Of a stretch of 6,644 nt of DNA, positions 1 through 6,644 are shown piece by piece. A program made the position numbers and the translations under genes. This DNA is from Minisyncoccota bacterium (lineage in GTDB: Bacteria > Patescibacteria > Paceibacteria > UBA9973). Position 1 is the stretch's first letter; every line of letters begins with the position of its first letter. The notes beneath the pieces are model-generated. The model had not been told where the DNA came from. It saw only the letters and a list, made by a program, of their open reading frames with translations, and ran no database searches. The stretch spans positions 1 to 6,644 of the forward strand of contig JAQVGE010000056.1 in assembly GCA_028696935.1 (NCBI GenBank), in the 5' to 3' direction.

Positions 1-42
1 CTCATAATCCGTGGGTCGAAGGTTCAAGTCCTTCTGGGCCCA
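1..42 (+). tRNA. 3' half of a CAT-anticodon tRNA (Ile2 or elongator Met), cut by the window edge
   Basis: The window starts exactly in the anticodon loop, CTCATAA, with the CAT anticodon at 3-5. It continues with the 3' anticodon stem (8-12), a five-base variable loop (13-17), a T stem GAAGG/CCTTC (18-22 with 30-34) around the T loop TTCAAGT, the acceptor strand TGGGCCC (35-41) and discriminator A42. The next bases are GTA, so CCA is added after transcription. The GGTCG and GGTTCAAGTCC segments resemble the lysidine-modified tRNA-Ile2 that reads AUA more than the common elongator Met tRNA, but the D arm and 5' acceptor strand lie outside the window. The Ile2/Met choice is therefore inference. 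Such 3' ends are common targets for tyrosine recombinases. Confidence 0.9.
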
Positions 43-47
43 GTAAC

Positions 48-81
48 AGAACTCCTTGCAATGCAGGGAGTTCTTGTTGTT
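48..81 (+). terminator. Rho-independent terminator of the tRNA gene
   Basis: Bases 48-59 pair with 63-74 in a 12-bp stem with a single G-U wobble (56 with 66) and a 3-base loop, AAT. A T-rich tail, TGTTGTT, follows at 75-81. It starts six bases after the tRNA 3' end, where a tRNA terminator would be expected. The tail is interrupted by G, so termination may be less than complete. Confidence 0.75.
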
Positions 82-115
82 AGAGGATACAATAATTCAA
101 CATTCACTAGAGCAC

Positions 116-137
116 TGTACCAAAAGGTGTACCAAAA
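116..137. repeat. Tandem direct repeat TGTACCAAAA, two copies 12 bp apart
   Basis: TGTACCAAAA occurs at 116-125 and again exactly at 128-137, separated by GG. The copies lie on one face of the helix about 75 bases from the tRNA 3' end. Short tandem repeats at this distance are typical of arm-type binding sites for tRNA-targeting tyrosine recombinases. The repeat itself is seen directly. The recombinase role is inference, since no integrase gene is in the window. Confidence 0.6.
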
Positions 138-299
138 AGTCTTGGAACGTATTGAGAATCTCCTATGAACAAGGCTACACCGTTTATCGGCATGATTCCT
201 GTGGATGCAAAATAGACAGCCTCTGTGAGTGAAGCAACCTTCTGGCCAACACACGAGTTGGTCTTCGCCGAAGCAGTAGAAGAGCAAGTATAAAAGTAA

Positions 300-347
300 T
301 AAAACAGGAAAGAGAAATTTGGGAGTTCTACACGGAACCCTGTTTTA
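300..347 (-). terminator. Possible terminator structure downstream of the helicase operon
   Basis: TAAAACAGG (300-308) and CCTGTTTTA (339-347) form a perfect 9-bp inverted repeat around about 30 bases. Inside it, on the minus strand, GGGTTC (including 335-338) can pair with GAAC-T-CC, with one bulge, as a smaller hairpin. Read on the minus strand, the structure lies about 110 bases after the helicase stop and is followed by the T-rich run TATTACTTTTATA. The large loop and the distance from the stop make it an atypical terminator. It could act on either strand, or simply be an extrudable inverted repeat. Confidence 0.35.
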
Positions 348-457
348 CGAAATTATGCACCGAAGCTGTTATTCTGCGTTCTCTGCGGAGGATGTGGATT
401 TTCTTCCTAGTACTGATAATCTGCGTAGCCATAGCTGGTACTTGATAAATTACACCA

Positions 458-3400
458 TCACTCATCAATAAGAGTTTCCGATTCAATACTACTGTTATGA
501 GAAAAATGACTTGCATGTTCTCTTGATCGGTAGTGAGGGCTCAGGTTTATAAATAATGCTTTCACTTCCTCCTTGCTGAGATTTCCAAACTGCGCTATGA
601 GCTCTTCCTGCCTTGGTTGACCTAAAGTTATCCTATACAAGGTAAGCACTTTGAGCAGATATTCATATAATCCCTGATCCTTGCTTAGTGTAAATTGAGG
701 AACAATCCTTTGAATCTTATATTTTAGACTATCATCGGTCTGGTCAGATTTTTGGATTCCCCAGAATGGAATGAGTTCAGATGATTTTCCAGCGAAAGCT
801 TTACTGGCTAAATCAAAGATTTCTGTCCATGCATCATCATTAAACTGCGCATCTCTAAACCTACTAGCTAGATTCTTCCGGATTGCAAAGTTCTTGAAGC
901 GATTTATCCTACCTTCACGTTGCTCAAAATCAATCGGATTCGAAGGCAAGTTCCAATGCATAATTCTTCTGCAGTAGTAATGAAAATCAAGCCCTTCCTG
1001 GCCTACCGAAGTTGTTGCCAATACGAATGGGTAGAATGGAGAATTAAAAGCATGACGCAGAGCATTTTTCCGTGAAACTGCCTTGTCTTCATCCTTGGTT
1101 TTATAGAACCCGGCTGCAAAATGTGTTCGCATTGACATCTTGTTATGAGATCCATCTACTTCATGGATTCTTGAATGGAAACTTTCGCAGGAATCGACTT
1201 GAATCGGAGCGGATCTGATGTTTACGTAGGAGGATAACAGACTGAACAATAATTTCCGGTCCGACTCACTTGATGACAGCCTGTTATCCTCTGAAACCAT
1301 GTGAGCCCACTCATCCAAGACAGATTGAAAGCACCCTTCACAGCAGTATCTCAAAACTTGTTTCCAATGACCCTCTCCGCTATTGAGTTTTTCAGCCAAT
1401 ATAATTATGGCAATCGCCTCAGGAGAATTGAATTTATCAATCATCCTTCGTGCCAACAATGAAGATTCCAATAACAATCCATCACTACTGCGATACGCAC
1501 ATACTGCAGGAGATCCCACTGTCATGAGAGCTAGTACTTCCACAAGATCTTCCGGAAGTTTCCCAGTAGGAGGATCTCGCAATTCTTCTCTTACTTTTTC
1601 CAGATGCTCTATCAGATTGCTTTTGTCATCCGCCAACTCATTTTTTCTGGTTTTAATCGCATTGATCCAGTTATCAACAAACCCGTGTTGCTGTTGATTA
1701 TCAAGGAGCATTGGAATCAGATAATACCAACTGGCATCTGCCTGTCCGTCATTATCAACTGAAATTTGCAAGGAGGTAATGCGTTCAGCCAAATTCTGTT
1801 TGATTGATTGAAAAAGATTATCATAGGTTAACTTACCATTTAGGGTAGCGATGGGATCAAATATTTTTGATAGCGTCATAGAAGGATACAAGAGCGTTAA
1901 ATATTTATGTCTTTGGTTTTCCTCGATTGATCCCAACTCCAATCTTCGAGCTGGATTCCTTCTCTCGCGTTTCTCACCATCAACATCTTTCTTGGACTTT
2001 CTGGTGAAATACTTGATATTCTTCAGCTTATCCTTAAGCTTCCCTAGTGTTTTCAATTCAAGTTCATATGACATGAGCGTAGCTATCATTCGTGGCACCA
2101 TTTCCCACGATGAAAATACTAAGATTTTTGAAAACATATCTTTGTTCTTGAAAGTTCCTTCCAAAGGAAAGCACGGCAATGAAGGTGGAACCCACAGCAA
2201 CAGTTCGTTGTTACTTTCAAAAATAATCTTCCTCAACATTTCAAACCGGGAATTCGGAATTGAAAAATCGGTATAGGTCTGAATCTTATTCTGATTCAAC
2301 CAAACAGAAGGACTCTTTAGCAGTCTCTTCTGCTGTGTAGAAAGATTGCTCCATTCATTTTTAAGGAATTTTTCCAATTTTACCTTAATCTGATACTTTT
2401 CGAGATAGGATAACAAAAATGGAGCTGATTTAGCATATTCTATAGGTAAGTTTTCTTTCCCTAGACTTTGAAAGATTGCCTGTGCATCGAGATAAGAGAC
2501 AATGTCCGACTCATTCGGAATAATTGGCACCGTATGGGTTTCATTGTCGATGAGATTTCCGGCATCCTCTGCGACATGTCGTTCTGTTTTGCATATATGC
2601 TTAGTCATTAACTGTTCAACTGTGGTTTTGGCAACCTTCACCACTGCAAATCCTTCAGGCGTGAATTCTCGTAGCCTTTCTGAAAACGTATTCCATTCCG
2701 TCTGGAATTCTTTTTCAACCTCAGAATTGTTCATTAGAAAATTCATCACTCCCATGAACTCTGAGTAGTGACTTTCTTCTTGAGGATCCTCCATCTCCTC
2801 TAAAGTTGAATAGAGCTTATACGGTGTAGCGGACAGCAGGAGAACCTTGGGATCATTACCTCCCGTTGATGCAGAAAGAAACTTTTTTGCGAGCAGAGAT
2901 GTTTCAGAGCCCTCATCAGCTGAGATCAAGTTTTTAAACCTTTGAAACTCATCCATGATAATCAGATCCGGTTCCAACCTGTTGATACTGATTTCTGCAA
3001 AAAGTATACGCAAATTGCTGATGATATCGGCCGCATACGGAGACCGGTAATCAGGATCATTATCAATCTGCTGGCAACTCTCCTTCAATTGATCAATCAA
3101 GAATTTATGAGTAGTAGTAAAAGCTTCAGACAACTTTGTTCCCATGAAGGCCAAATACGCACCACTGCTGAGATCATTACAATTTTCGACTTGCTCTTCA
3201 TAGAAATTACAGTCCCCCTCCCAGTTCCTTTCCAACATCGCTCGATCGAATTTCAGAAATAACTTCAAGGAATCGTACCAGATCCCAAATTCTTCGAGAG
3301 TTTTGGTCTTATTCAGCACAGCAAGAATCAAAGCTCGTTCAGCCTTTGTTCCGCCACTGGATTTCAACGAGAAGGAAGTAGCAGGGGTAAGTGGAATCAA

Positions 3401-3817
3401 TTGAAAGTATCTCCCCTCCTGACCGATTCCATTACTATTTTGATATTCCTGTTGGAATATTTTCAGATGCTGCATCGAAAGCCGGGAATCAGCGATTCGA
3501 TCAACCATGAAATCTTTCTGTCCGGTAATGATTAGTTTTCGGAGATTCTGGTCGGCAATGTTCTGGTTGGAGCAGACATATACAATCTTAAACAGCTCAT
3601 CACCTTCCTCTCGATGCCACCGAGCCGTGGATGCAATTACCCCCTTGGCTATCAATGTTTTACCCAGACCAACTTCATCCGCAACAAGTACACGATTGTG
3701 GCAATCATGAAAACACTTCATGACTTGCTTTACGGTTGCCCGTTGGAAATCCTTCAGCCCTGCAAGAGCTTTTTCTTCAAGAATCTTAAGTTCTTCTGGG
3801 GTAGGCAAATTACTCAT
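458..3817 (-). CDS. SF2 helicase/translocase, SNF2-like, third gene of a DUF6361-PLD-helicase operon
   Basis: This is a 1119-residue ATP-driven nucleic-acid translocase. The first RecA lobe has a Q-motif-like segment near residues 21-33, Walker A ADEVGLGKT (46-54), motif II DEFQ (289-292) and motif III SATP (329-332). The second lobe has VFSSW (567-571), motif V TSVGQEGLDFH (about 936-946) and motif VI QREGRINR with its arginine finger (966-973). The full motif set suggests an active ATPase. The protein is long because of insertions of about 190 residues between motifs Ia and II, 230 between III and IV, and 350 between IV and V. The last of these contains a basic stretch near 595-635 and a CCEGC cluster (825-829). 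There is no nuclease domain and no signal peptide, so it should be cytoplasmic. Its ATG overlaps the upstream gene's TGA (ATGA) and only a weak AAGG lies upstream, so translation is probably coupled. The QREGR motif with LPSNP before it recalls helicases of bacterial defence islands. The precise family is inferred. Confidence 0.9.
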   Translation of the reverse strand: MSNLPTPEELKILEEKALAGLKDFQRATVKQVMKCFHDCHNRVLVADEVGLGKTLIAKGVIASTARWHREEGDELFKIVYVCSNQNIADQNLRKLIITGQKDFMVDRIADSRLSMQHLKIFQQEYQNSNGIGQEGRYFQLIPLTPATSFSLKSSGGTKAERALILAVLNKTKTLEEFGIWYDSLKLFLKFDRAMLERNWEGDCNFYEEQVENCNDLSSGAYLAFMGTKLSEAFTTTHKFLIDQLKESCQQIDNDPDYRSPYAADIISNLRILFAEISINRLEPDLIIMDEFQRFKNLISADEGSETSLLAKKFLSASTGGNDPKVLLLSATPYKLYSTLEEMEDPQEESHYSEFMGVMNFLMNNSEVEKEFQTEWNTFSERLREFTPEGFAVVKVAKTTVEQLMTKHICKTERHVAEDAGNLIDNETHTVPIIPNESDIVSYLDAQAIFQSLGKENLPIEYAKSAPFLLSYLEKYQIKVKLEKFLKNEWSNLSTQQKRLLKSPSVWLNQNKIQTYTDFSIPNSRFEMLRKIIFESNNELLLWVPPSLPCFPLEGTFKNKDMFSKILVFSSWEMVPRMIATLMSYELELKTLGKLKDKLKNIKYFTRKSKKDVDGEKRERRNPARRLELGSIEENQRHKYLTLLYPSMTLSKIFDPIATLNGKLTYDNLFQSIKQNLAERITSLQISVDNDGQADASWYYLIPMLLDNQQQHGFVDNWINAIKTRKNELADDKSNLIEHLEKVREELRDPPTGKLPEDLVEVLALMTVGSPAVCAYRSSDGLLLESSLLARRMIDKFNSPEAIAIIILAEKLNSGEGHWKQVLRYCCEGCFQSVLDEWAHMVSEDNRLSSSESDRKLLFSLLSSYVNIRSAPIQVDSCESFHSRIHEVDGSHNKMSMRTHFAAGFYKTKDEDKAVSRKNALRHAFNSPFYPFVLATTSVGQEGLDFHYYCRRIMHWNLPSNPIDFEQREGRINRFKNFAIRKNLASRFRDAQFNDDAWTEIFDLASKAFAGKSSELIPFWGIQKSDQTDDSLKYKIQRIVPQFTLSKDQGLYEYLLKVLTLYRITLGQPRQEELIAQFGNLSKEEVKALFINLSPHYRSREHASHFSHNSSIESETLIDE

Positions 3818-5637
3818 ATCTTCGCAACCTTGATAATTGTATAAAAGACTTCATGGAATCCTGCAGGTACCGAGGGATGGTCTTGCAGGTCTTCCAACAA
3901 CTTCTCAACATCTTTCAATCTGCTGGGCTTATCTGCTGCAACCTTGAGCATTTTTTCATACATCGCCGGTATAAGTTTATTATTGTCAGATAAATCAGCT
4001 GAATACTTCTTGAATCTTTTCAGTTCCATCACTATATCATAATAGTCATCGCCCATAAGCAATGACACATAGGAGATGAAGTCCTGTTCATCCCGGATGA
4101 CTGACTTTACGATAGCAGCATCCCTATCGCCAGGCATTCCAGTCAATGGTATTCTTACAATTCGTTCCAATCTTGTATCGATATCTCCGTCTAGCTTGAT
4201 CAAGAAAAATTCGCAAAGCTGTTCCTTCTTCATTTTTGAGAAAATTATTTGGGTAGTAATGTCTTTCCCTAGGTTAGGAGATAAGAGTGGGAAAAGGCTG
4301 CCCTTCACATCTTCGCACACATTGGATGCACTAATTTCAAAATCAAAGAAATCATCTCCAGTAGGCTTTACCTTCCCAGCAAACTCCAGTCGTCGTAAAT
4401 ATCCAGTCAACTCTTCCAGTGTCGCTTCTTTTGGATCTGGAATGTACTCTGGCATTTCTTCAGAAAGCAACTCGAAAGGGCTATCATTGCTTTCCAAGAG
4501 TGCTCTAGAGAGCATTTCAGTATTCAACTTTCCCCAAGTCGTCGATAGTTTCAACATAAACTCGATATTGCCACCACTAAATGCATTGTATGAAGCATTC
4601 ATCGAACCTATAAATAATTCACTTCTTGAATTATATGTTCGAAAGAACAACTTTGCATGAATATCCTGACCATCCAGATTTGTGTAATCTTCATGTTCTT
4701 CCCCGCTATGGAAAGCTTCTTCTCGTAATGAATAGATATCAAAATCCTTACGGACTCTTTCGGAAAGTTTGGATACTTCAGATCTTCTGGTAATTAGAAT
4801 GGGTCTGTAATCATGTAGATTTTTCCCACTCTTCATATCAAGCAATCTTTCCAGCGGGGTTTTCTTTCCTTGACCTCCAAGAAATGGAGACATGACGATT
4901 AGCCTATCCCACTTGTTAAATAGTCCGCTATTGTCAATGGAGTAGGATCCCCCAGTCCCACGAGAGATTCCCACAGGATGAAAATCAAAATCTACTTTAT
5001 CTTCTCCAGAAGAGAATTTTACTTCCATGATTTCTTTTGCCATAGTTCCCAACATCTTTTTCTTCTGGCCTTGTTGAGTAGTGTCCTTGCATTGTTTCAT
5101 GAGATATTTTAGGAAATCCTGAAGAGGGGTATTCTTCATATCTTCTTCCTTCTCTGTCTTCCCCTCTAAACAGATGGCAACATCCCAACTGCAATCAAAG
5201 GTCAAGTTGCGCGAAAGTATGATTACACGCCACAAATCACTGATTCCATTCTTGAATTTTACAATCCATACTTTGGGATGGAACACATGATGAATTCTTC
5301 TATTCGTCTTGATCTCAAAGACAATCGAATCAAGCAATCCATGTACAGGAATTATATCTTGAGGAATAAAAACCTGACCAGTCTGGCAGAACACCGCGAT
5401 ACGCTGGCTACTTAAAGTCAAAGCATTCAACATCCGTATGGGGTTCTTAAGACAATCGTCATCCATCGTTTCAGAAACTCCCAAAGCCATCGTAACGCCT
5501 ATTAGGGAATTCAGGTCTAACGAATAGGTTGTCCCGACAGCAAATTCTGTCTCATATCCCAAAGGTGGAGTGAGGAGCTTCGTATAATCCAGTCGGTCTG
5601 ATTGAGGATTCAACAGTTTCTTTTGTACAGTTGCCAT
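3814..5637 (-). CDS. Phospholipase D-fold protein, probable nuclease partner of the helicase
   Basis: This 607-residue protein carries two PLD-type half-sites. The first is HPK (H120, K122), followed by LSRNLTFD with S142 and N144. The second is IHAKLFF (H327, K329), followed by GSMNAS with S345 and N347, then GGNIEFML with E359. Pairing two HxK/SxN half-sites is how PLD enzymes build one active site using a phosphohistidine intermediate. Prokaryotic members beside helicases are usually taken as nucleases rather than lipases. The conserved aspartate of a textbook HKD motif is not evident. Residues about 370-607 form a helical, charged C-terminal region that I do not recognise. No signal peptide or membrane segment is visible, so cytoplasmic action on nucleic acid fits. 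The gene sits 1 bp after DUF6361 and overlaps the helicase by 4 bp, so the three products are probably made in step. The PLD fold is well supported; the nuclease activity and substrate are inferred. Confidence 0.88.
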   Translation of the reverse strand: MATVQKKLLNPQSDRLDYTKLLTPPLGYETEFAVGTTYSLDLNSLIGVTMALGVSETMDDDCLKNPIRMLNALTLSSQRIAVFCQTGQVFIPQDIIPVHGLLDSIVFEIKTNRRIHHVFHPKVWIVKFKNGISDLWRVIILSRNLTFDCSWDVAICLEGKTEKEEDMKNTPLQDFLKYLMKQCKDTTQQGQKKKMLGTMAKEIMEVKFSSGEDKVDFDFHPVGISRGTGGSYSIDNSGLFNKWDRLIVMSPFLGGQGKKTPLERLLDMKSGKNLHDYRPILITRRSEVSKLSERVRKDFDIYSLREEAFHSGEEHEDYTNLDGQDIHAKLFFRTYNSRSELFIGSMNASYNAFSGGNIEFMLKLSTTWGKLNTEMLSRALLESNDSPFELLSEEMPEYIPDPKEATLEELTGYLRRLEFAGKVKPTGDDFFDFEISASNVCEDVKGSLFPLLSPNLGKDITTQIIFSKMKKEQLCEFFLIKLDGDIDTRLERIVRIPLTGMPGDRDAAIVKSVIRDEQDFISYVSLLMGDDYYDIVMELKRFKKYSADLSDNNKLIPAMYEKMLKVAADKPSRLKDVEKLLEDLQDHPSVPAGFHEVFYTIIKVAKI

Positions 5638-5638
5638 A

Positions 5639-6535
5639 TTACCTCCCTAACCCTTGATGAATATCTGAAAGCAACTGTAGAGCAATCGGCAACCTATAAT
5701 CCAATTCATCGATGCCAATATTATATTCGAGGTTAAGCTGTTGGATATTCTTGAACTTCGACCGACTCCTTTTTAATGATTCTTCCCTTTTACGTATCAA
5801 ACTATCTACAGTATCAAAATCCCCTGTTTTCAAGGATTCATATACCGAATTCAAGAATTGTTTTGTCTTATTTTCCGACTCCCGATGTAGTTTCAACAGA
5901 GTAAATATTTCTTCAAGATGATTATCGCCAAGATCATAGACCTGAACGAGAGATTCTTGCCACTTTCTATCATAGGATTCTCGATTCATTCCCTCTCTTA
6001 ACAACCAATTGAATCGCACATTAATGATTTTGTTGAAGGTTGCGAACCAAGATGCAAGTTGAATCTTTCTGGTCATCTCCGCATCTTTGAAGCCTGAAAA
6101 GTCCAGAAGATCTTGGAAAGACAGATTATCCTTGGTCAATAAGTACCAATTATCCTGAACAAGAAAGTGAGCCAGAAGGCTTTCACCATGAGAAGCCATT
6201 ATCTTTTTTTTGAGAAAAATCGCCTCATCATCGGTCAACCGTATTTCCGATTGATCCAAGGGCTCGGGAATCTTGTCTGGGAAATCGAAGAATGATAATC
6301 CAGCAATCGTATACATAGGGTCATCATTCAAAGCATCTTCATCACCTTCAACCTTTTTCCCAGATAACTTCCCTTGTTCACGCTTCCCAAAATGTTTCTC
6401 GACGAACATACAGTACTGGTTGAGTGAGAAATTTTTCAGGTGCTCTTCAGGAGGATTGAAAATCTTCCAAGATCGTATTCCACTCCAGTAAACACTGCTA
6501 GGCTTACGCTTTAAATTTAAAACCCTCTTTTGCAC
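5639..6535 (-). CDS. DUF6361-like protein, apparently truncated at its N-terminus
   Basis: The 298-codon reading frame begins at GTG. It matches my recollection of DUF6361 proteins: KPSSVYWSGIRSW near residues 11-23, the helical block LTDDEAIFLKKKI and HGESLLAHFL (about 100-125), VRFNWLLREG (about 173-182), a charged coiled segment (215-265), and the C-terminal signature LDYRLPIALQLLSDIHQGL (278-296). Family members usually carry roughly 100 or more residues before the PSS-YWSG motif, including a GW-DFS start and a segment like LGIG-IRD-FSD-LFPGTS. None of that is present here. An in-frame TAA lies six codons upstream (6551-6553), and no Shine-Dalgarno sequence precedes the GTG. The gene is therefore probably 5'-truncated, or a pseudogene whose remaining frame is still open. 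Its biochemical function is unknown. Its place in a coupled operon with PLD and helicase suggests it is part of the same system. Family assignment is from memory, not a search. Confidence 0.75.
   Translation of the reverse strand: MQKRVLNLKRKPSSVYWSGIRSWKIFNPPEEHLKNFSLNQYCMFVEKHFGKREQGKLSGKKVEGDEDALNDDPMYTIAGLSFFDFPDKIPEPLDQSEIRLTDDEAIFLKKKIMASHGESLLAHFLVQDNWYLLTKDNLSFQDLLDFSGFKDAEMTRKIQLASWFATFNKIINVRFNWLLREGMNRESYDRKWQESLVQVYDLGDNHLEEIFTLLKLHRESENKTKQFLNSVYESLKTGDFDTVDSLIRKREESLKRSRSKFKNIQQLNLEYNIGIDELDYRLPIALQLLSDIHQGLGR
5642..5648 (-). promoter_or_regulatory. Strong ribosome binding site for the PLD gene
   Basis: On the minus strand the end of the DUF6361 gene reads AGGGAGG, then TAATATGGC. 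This places a near-perfect Shine-Dalgarno sequence four bases before the PLD ATG and inside the last codons of the upstream gene. It fixes the PLD start at 5637. It also suggests that PLD can be translated well even if upstream translation is poor, which matters because the upstream gene has no visible ribosome binding site. Confidence 0.85.
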
Positions 6536-6644
6536 AGTGTTGGTAAACTGTTAGCAAAATATTGAAATTAGTGGTAAGGTAATAAGGCATTGAGAGGGCG
6601 ATGGAGCAGAAGATGTGGTAGTCCCTGCCCATTGTTCTCCCAAT

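Larger units (their letters stand above)
82..457. other. Intergenic region between the tRNA terminator and the helicase stop; no supported gene
   Basis: All frames on both strands are short and I recognise no protein family in them. A plus-strand reading from ATG at 175 stops at TAG after 16 codons, then stays open for another 25 or so codons to the TAA before 291. This could be chance or the remnant of a broken gene. The region lies between a tRNA 3' end and an accessory operon, where an integrase gene or attachment-site arms often sit, but no integrase motif is visible. A tandem 10-bp repeat and a long inverted repeat are listed separately. Confidence 0.6.

Noticed and set aside
24..287. 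Minus-strand 87-codon open frame next to the tRNA
   Set aside because: It runs antisense across the tRNA terminator and the TGTACCAAAA repeat, has an unlikely cysteine- and tryptophan-rich composition, and shows no family resemblance.
66..329. GGGAGTTCT present both in the tRNA terminator (66-74) and at 321-329, as a possible attachment-site duplication
   Set aside because: It is only nine bases, has no flanking similarity and is easily explained by chance; it does not include the tRNA sequence itself.
1851..2276. Plus-strand 141-codon open frame opposite the helicase
   Set aside because: It lies wholly within the helicase gene on the other strand, has low-complexity serine/phenylalanine content and no motif.
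4076..4660. Plus-strand 194-codon open frame opposite the PLD gene
   Set aside because: It is an antisense shadow of the PLD coding sequence, rich in serine as antisense frames of this kind tend to be, and the minus-strand frame carries the PLD motifs.
458..6535. Assigning the operon to DISARM
   Set aside because: Only the helicase-plus-PLD theme is shared. No DUF1998 protein or methyltransferase is in the window, and the DUF6361-like partner is not a DISARM component that I know of.
6536..6644. Possible second copy of the tRNA 3' end at the right edge, or a recognisable insertion-sequence end
   Set aside because: No match to bases 10-42 of the tRNA is present, and I cannot identify transposase sequence or a terminal inverted repeat in the ~100 bases visible.

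Overview
This is a bacterial accessory segment of roughly 40% G+C (judged by eye). It sits directly downstream of a tRNA gene. The window opens in the anticodon loop of a CAT-anticodon tRNA whose 3' half reads into the region. The tRNA has no encoded CCA tail, which argues against enterobacteria, but nothing else fixes the phylum.

Layout from left to right: the tRNA 3' half (1-42); a strong hairpin terminator for it (48-81); about 375 bases with no convincing gene, holding a tandem 10-bp repeat and a long inverted repeat; then three tightly packed genes on the minus strand, filling 458-6535 and converging on the tRNA. In transcription order these are a DUF6361-like protein (298 codons, apparently missing its N-terminal part), a 607-aa phospholipase D-fold protein with two HxK/SxN half-sites, and a 1119-aa SF2 helicase/translocase of the SNF2-like type. 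The first two genes are 1 bp apart and the last two overlap at ATGA. They therefore look like one translationally coupled operon. The last ~100 bases (6554-6644) resemble neither DUF6361 nor anything else I recognise.

The inferred joint role is nucleic-acid defence: a DNA translocase paired with a PLD-type nuclease and a family-specific accessory protein, carried on a tRNA-associated island. Helicase plus PLD also occurs in DISARM (DrmA/DrmC), but the DISARM methyltransferase and DrmB (DUF1998) are not in this window, and I cannot match this trio to a named system from memory. The first gene seems to have lost its 5' end at a junction near 6500-6550, so the system may be decayed, rearranged, or interrupted by an element that continues beyond the window.
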